This document shows positions 63,217 through 64,000 of a DNA stretch of 64,000 bases, one piece after another (the stretch's first letter is position 1; every line of letters starts with the position of its first letter). This DNA comes from Weissella viridescens (GTDB lineage Bacteria; Bacillota; Bacilli; Lactobacillales; Lactobacillaceae), in NCBI RefSeq assembly GCF_003862435.1, contig NZ_RHGY01000001.1:186001-250000 (forward strand). The letters run 5' to 3'. The notes below the pieces were generated by a model, which was not told where the DNA came from, did not search any database, and saw only the letters and a program-made list of their open reading frames with translations. Both the position numbers and the translations under genes were made by a program.

Positions 63217-64000
63217 ATGAATAAATACATTGTTTCTCAAAATAAAAGTTATAAGAAAGAATTGGAGATGAGTGGATTGTGGTCTCCAAAACTACAAAAA
63301 GATGGTAAAACCAATTATTCATATGATTTAATGACGGAATTAAATCCTGGCGATATCGTATATCATGTAGTTAATGGAAGAATTATGGCTAAAAGTCTCG
63401 TCGAGACGCCAGCTCTAAGTCGAAATAAACCAATTGATCTGGATGGTAACCAAGAACTTTGGAATCAGGAGGGATGGTTTGTTAAGTTGATCACTCAAGC
63501 CTTGAGTGTACCAATCAACGTGAAAGATATTTGGAATGAGTTATTACCAGATCGGCCAGAAAAGTATTCAGCTTTCAAAGCTGATGGAAGTGGGGTTCAA
63601 AGATACTTGTCACCATGTCCAGATAAATGGGGCGAAATAATTGATGCCAACATCGCTGAAAATGATAGGCTGAATGAAGTGGTAAATGAAAGTGTGGTTG
63701 AAATAGAAACAGATATTTCACTAAATGTTACCGGAATATCTGAAGAGCAACGTTTAATGAGTGATGAATCAAATAAAAAAACTGGAGATGCTGCAGAAGA
63801 ATTAGTTGTAAATCACTATAAAGACCAATTACCTGACAAACAAGCTGAACTAGTTGAAAGAGTCTCATTGGGATCTGGTAAAAATGCTGGGCATGGCATT
63901 GGTTACGATGTGAGAGCATATGAAAAGATGGAAAATGGGAGTTATGAACCAGTATATGTCGAGGTAAAGGGATCCAATAGTGATCGCACAGATTTCTATA
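63217..64000 (+). CDS. DUF3883-domain protein with PUA/EVE-like N-terminus (3' end outside window)
   Basis: The frame is open from ATG 63217 (MNKYIVSQNKSYKKEL) to the window edge, at least 261 residues. A GAGGTGGG box precedes the start. The first 130 residues include LWSPKLQKDGKT and NPGDIVYHVVNGRIMAKSLV, which look like an EVE/PUA-type base-recognition domain. The later part has TGDAAEELVVNHYKDQLPDK, GHGIGYDVRAYE and VYVEVKGSNS, which match the DUF3883 nuclease-like core (acidic residue, then E-x-K). DUF3883 is common in restriction and defence proteins. The end is missing, so further domains cannot be excluded. Confidence 0.78.
   Translation, partial: MNKYIVSQNKSYKKELEMSGLWSPKLQKDGKTNYSYDLMTELNPGDIVYHVVNGRIMAKSLVETPALSRNKPIDLDGNQELWNQEGWFVKLITQALSVPINVKDIWNELLPDRPEKYSAFKADGSGVQRYLSPCPDKWGEIIDANIAENDRLNEVVNESVVEIETDISLNVTGISEEQRLMSDESNKKTGDAAEELVVNHYKDQLPDKQAELVERVSLGSGKNAGHGIGYDVRAYEKMENGSYEPVYVEVKGSNSDRTDFY

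Overview
This window is a low-to-moderate G+C Firmicutes chromosome segment, most likely from a lactic acid bacterium of the Leuconostoc/Weissella branch of Lactobacillaceae. The reasons are the gene orders (dnaX-recR, tmk-holB-rsmI, sigH-rpmG-secE-nusG, ecfA1-ecfA2-ecfT-truA-rplM-rpsI), the Gram-positive leader RNAs, and a codon style rich in TTG, AAG, CGT and TCA in highly expressed genes. Weissella is my best guess from protein style. It is an inference, not something I could test by search. I saw no rRNA or tRNA gene, insertion sequence, CRISPR array or replication origin.

Layout: 1-2.8 kb holds DNA replication and recombination genes (dnaX, entering from outside, ybaB, recR, a yaaL-like gene). 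2.8-7.6 kb is tmk, darA, holB, rsmI, an acyl-ACP thioesterase and galE. 7.6-12.3 kb has the t6A tRNA-modification genes tsaB and tsaD around two RimI-type acetyltransferases, then a DUF2207 membrane protein. A polyprenyl synthase faces it from the minus strand. 13.5-27.4 kb is the S10-spc-alpha ribosomal supercluster with secY, adk, infA, rpmJ, rpoA and rplQ. It carries a structured rpsJ leader and lacks the usual rpsN between rplE and rpsH. 27.7-30.8 kb (minus) is a methionine ABC transporter, metQ-metN-metI, under a T-box leader with an AUG specifier. 30.9-33.3 kb is the NAD pair pncB-nadE.

33.3-37.7 kb has an A+T-rich TPR-DUF2971 gene and a large membrane protein. 37.8-45 kb holds cysS, mrnC, rlmB, a SigH/ComX-like sigma factor, rpmG, secE, nusG, rplK-rplA and rplJ-rplL. 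The rplK and rplA leaders carry matching hairpins that look like L1 target sites, and rplJ has an L10-type leader with an attenuator. 45-47.8 kb is a Mn/Zn-type ABC transporter. 48-50.4 kb has an NDH-2/DoxX fusion and a SPOUT methyltransferase. 50.6-55 kb is the energy-coupling-factor module, truA, and rplM-rpsI behind an L13-type leader.

55-64 kb is the accessory region and the most interesting part. It contains a PHP-domain/ABC-type ATPase gene with an overlapping small partner, then an S41-type protease 7 nt further on. After these come a PTS EIIBC permease whose IIB domain lacks the phosphorylated cysteine, a GIY-YIG nuclease fused to a DUF2075 (Schlafen-like) helicase, an aldo/keto reductase with His replaced by Arg in the usual tetrad, and a DUF3883 protein running off the end. 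The PHP-ATPase, GIY-YIG-DUF2075, DUF3883 and (at 33 kb) TPR-DUF2971 genes are visibly more A+T-rich, with many ATA and AGA codons. They have the architecture of phage-defence genes, so a lineage-specific defence-type hotspot downstream of rpsI is the leading hypothesis. Function is inferred from domain content only.
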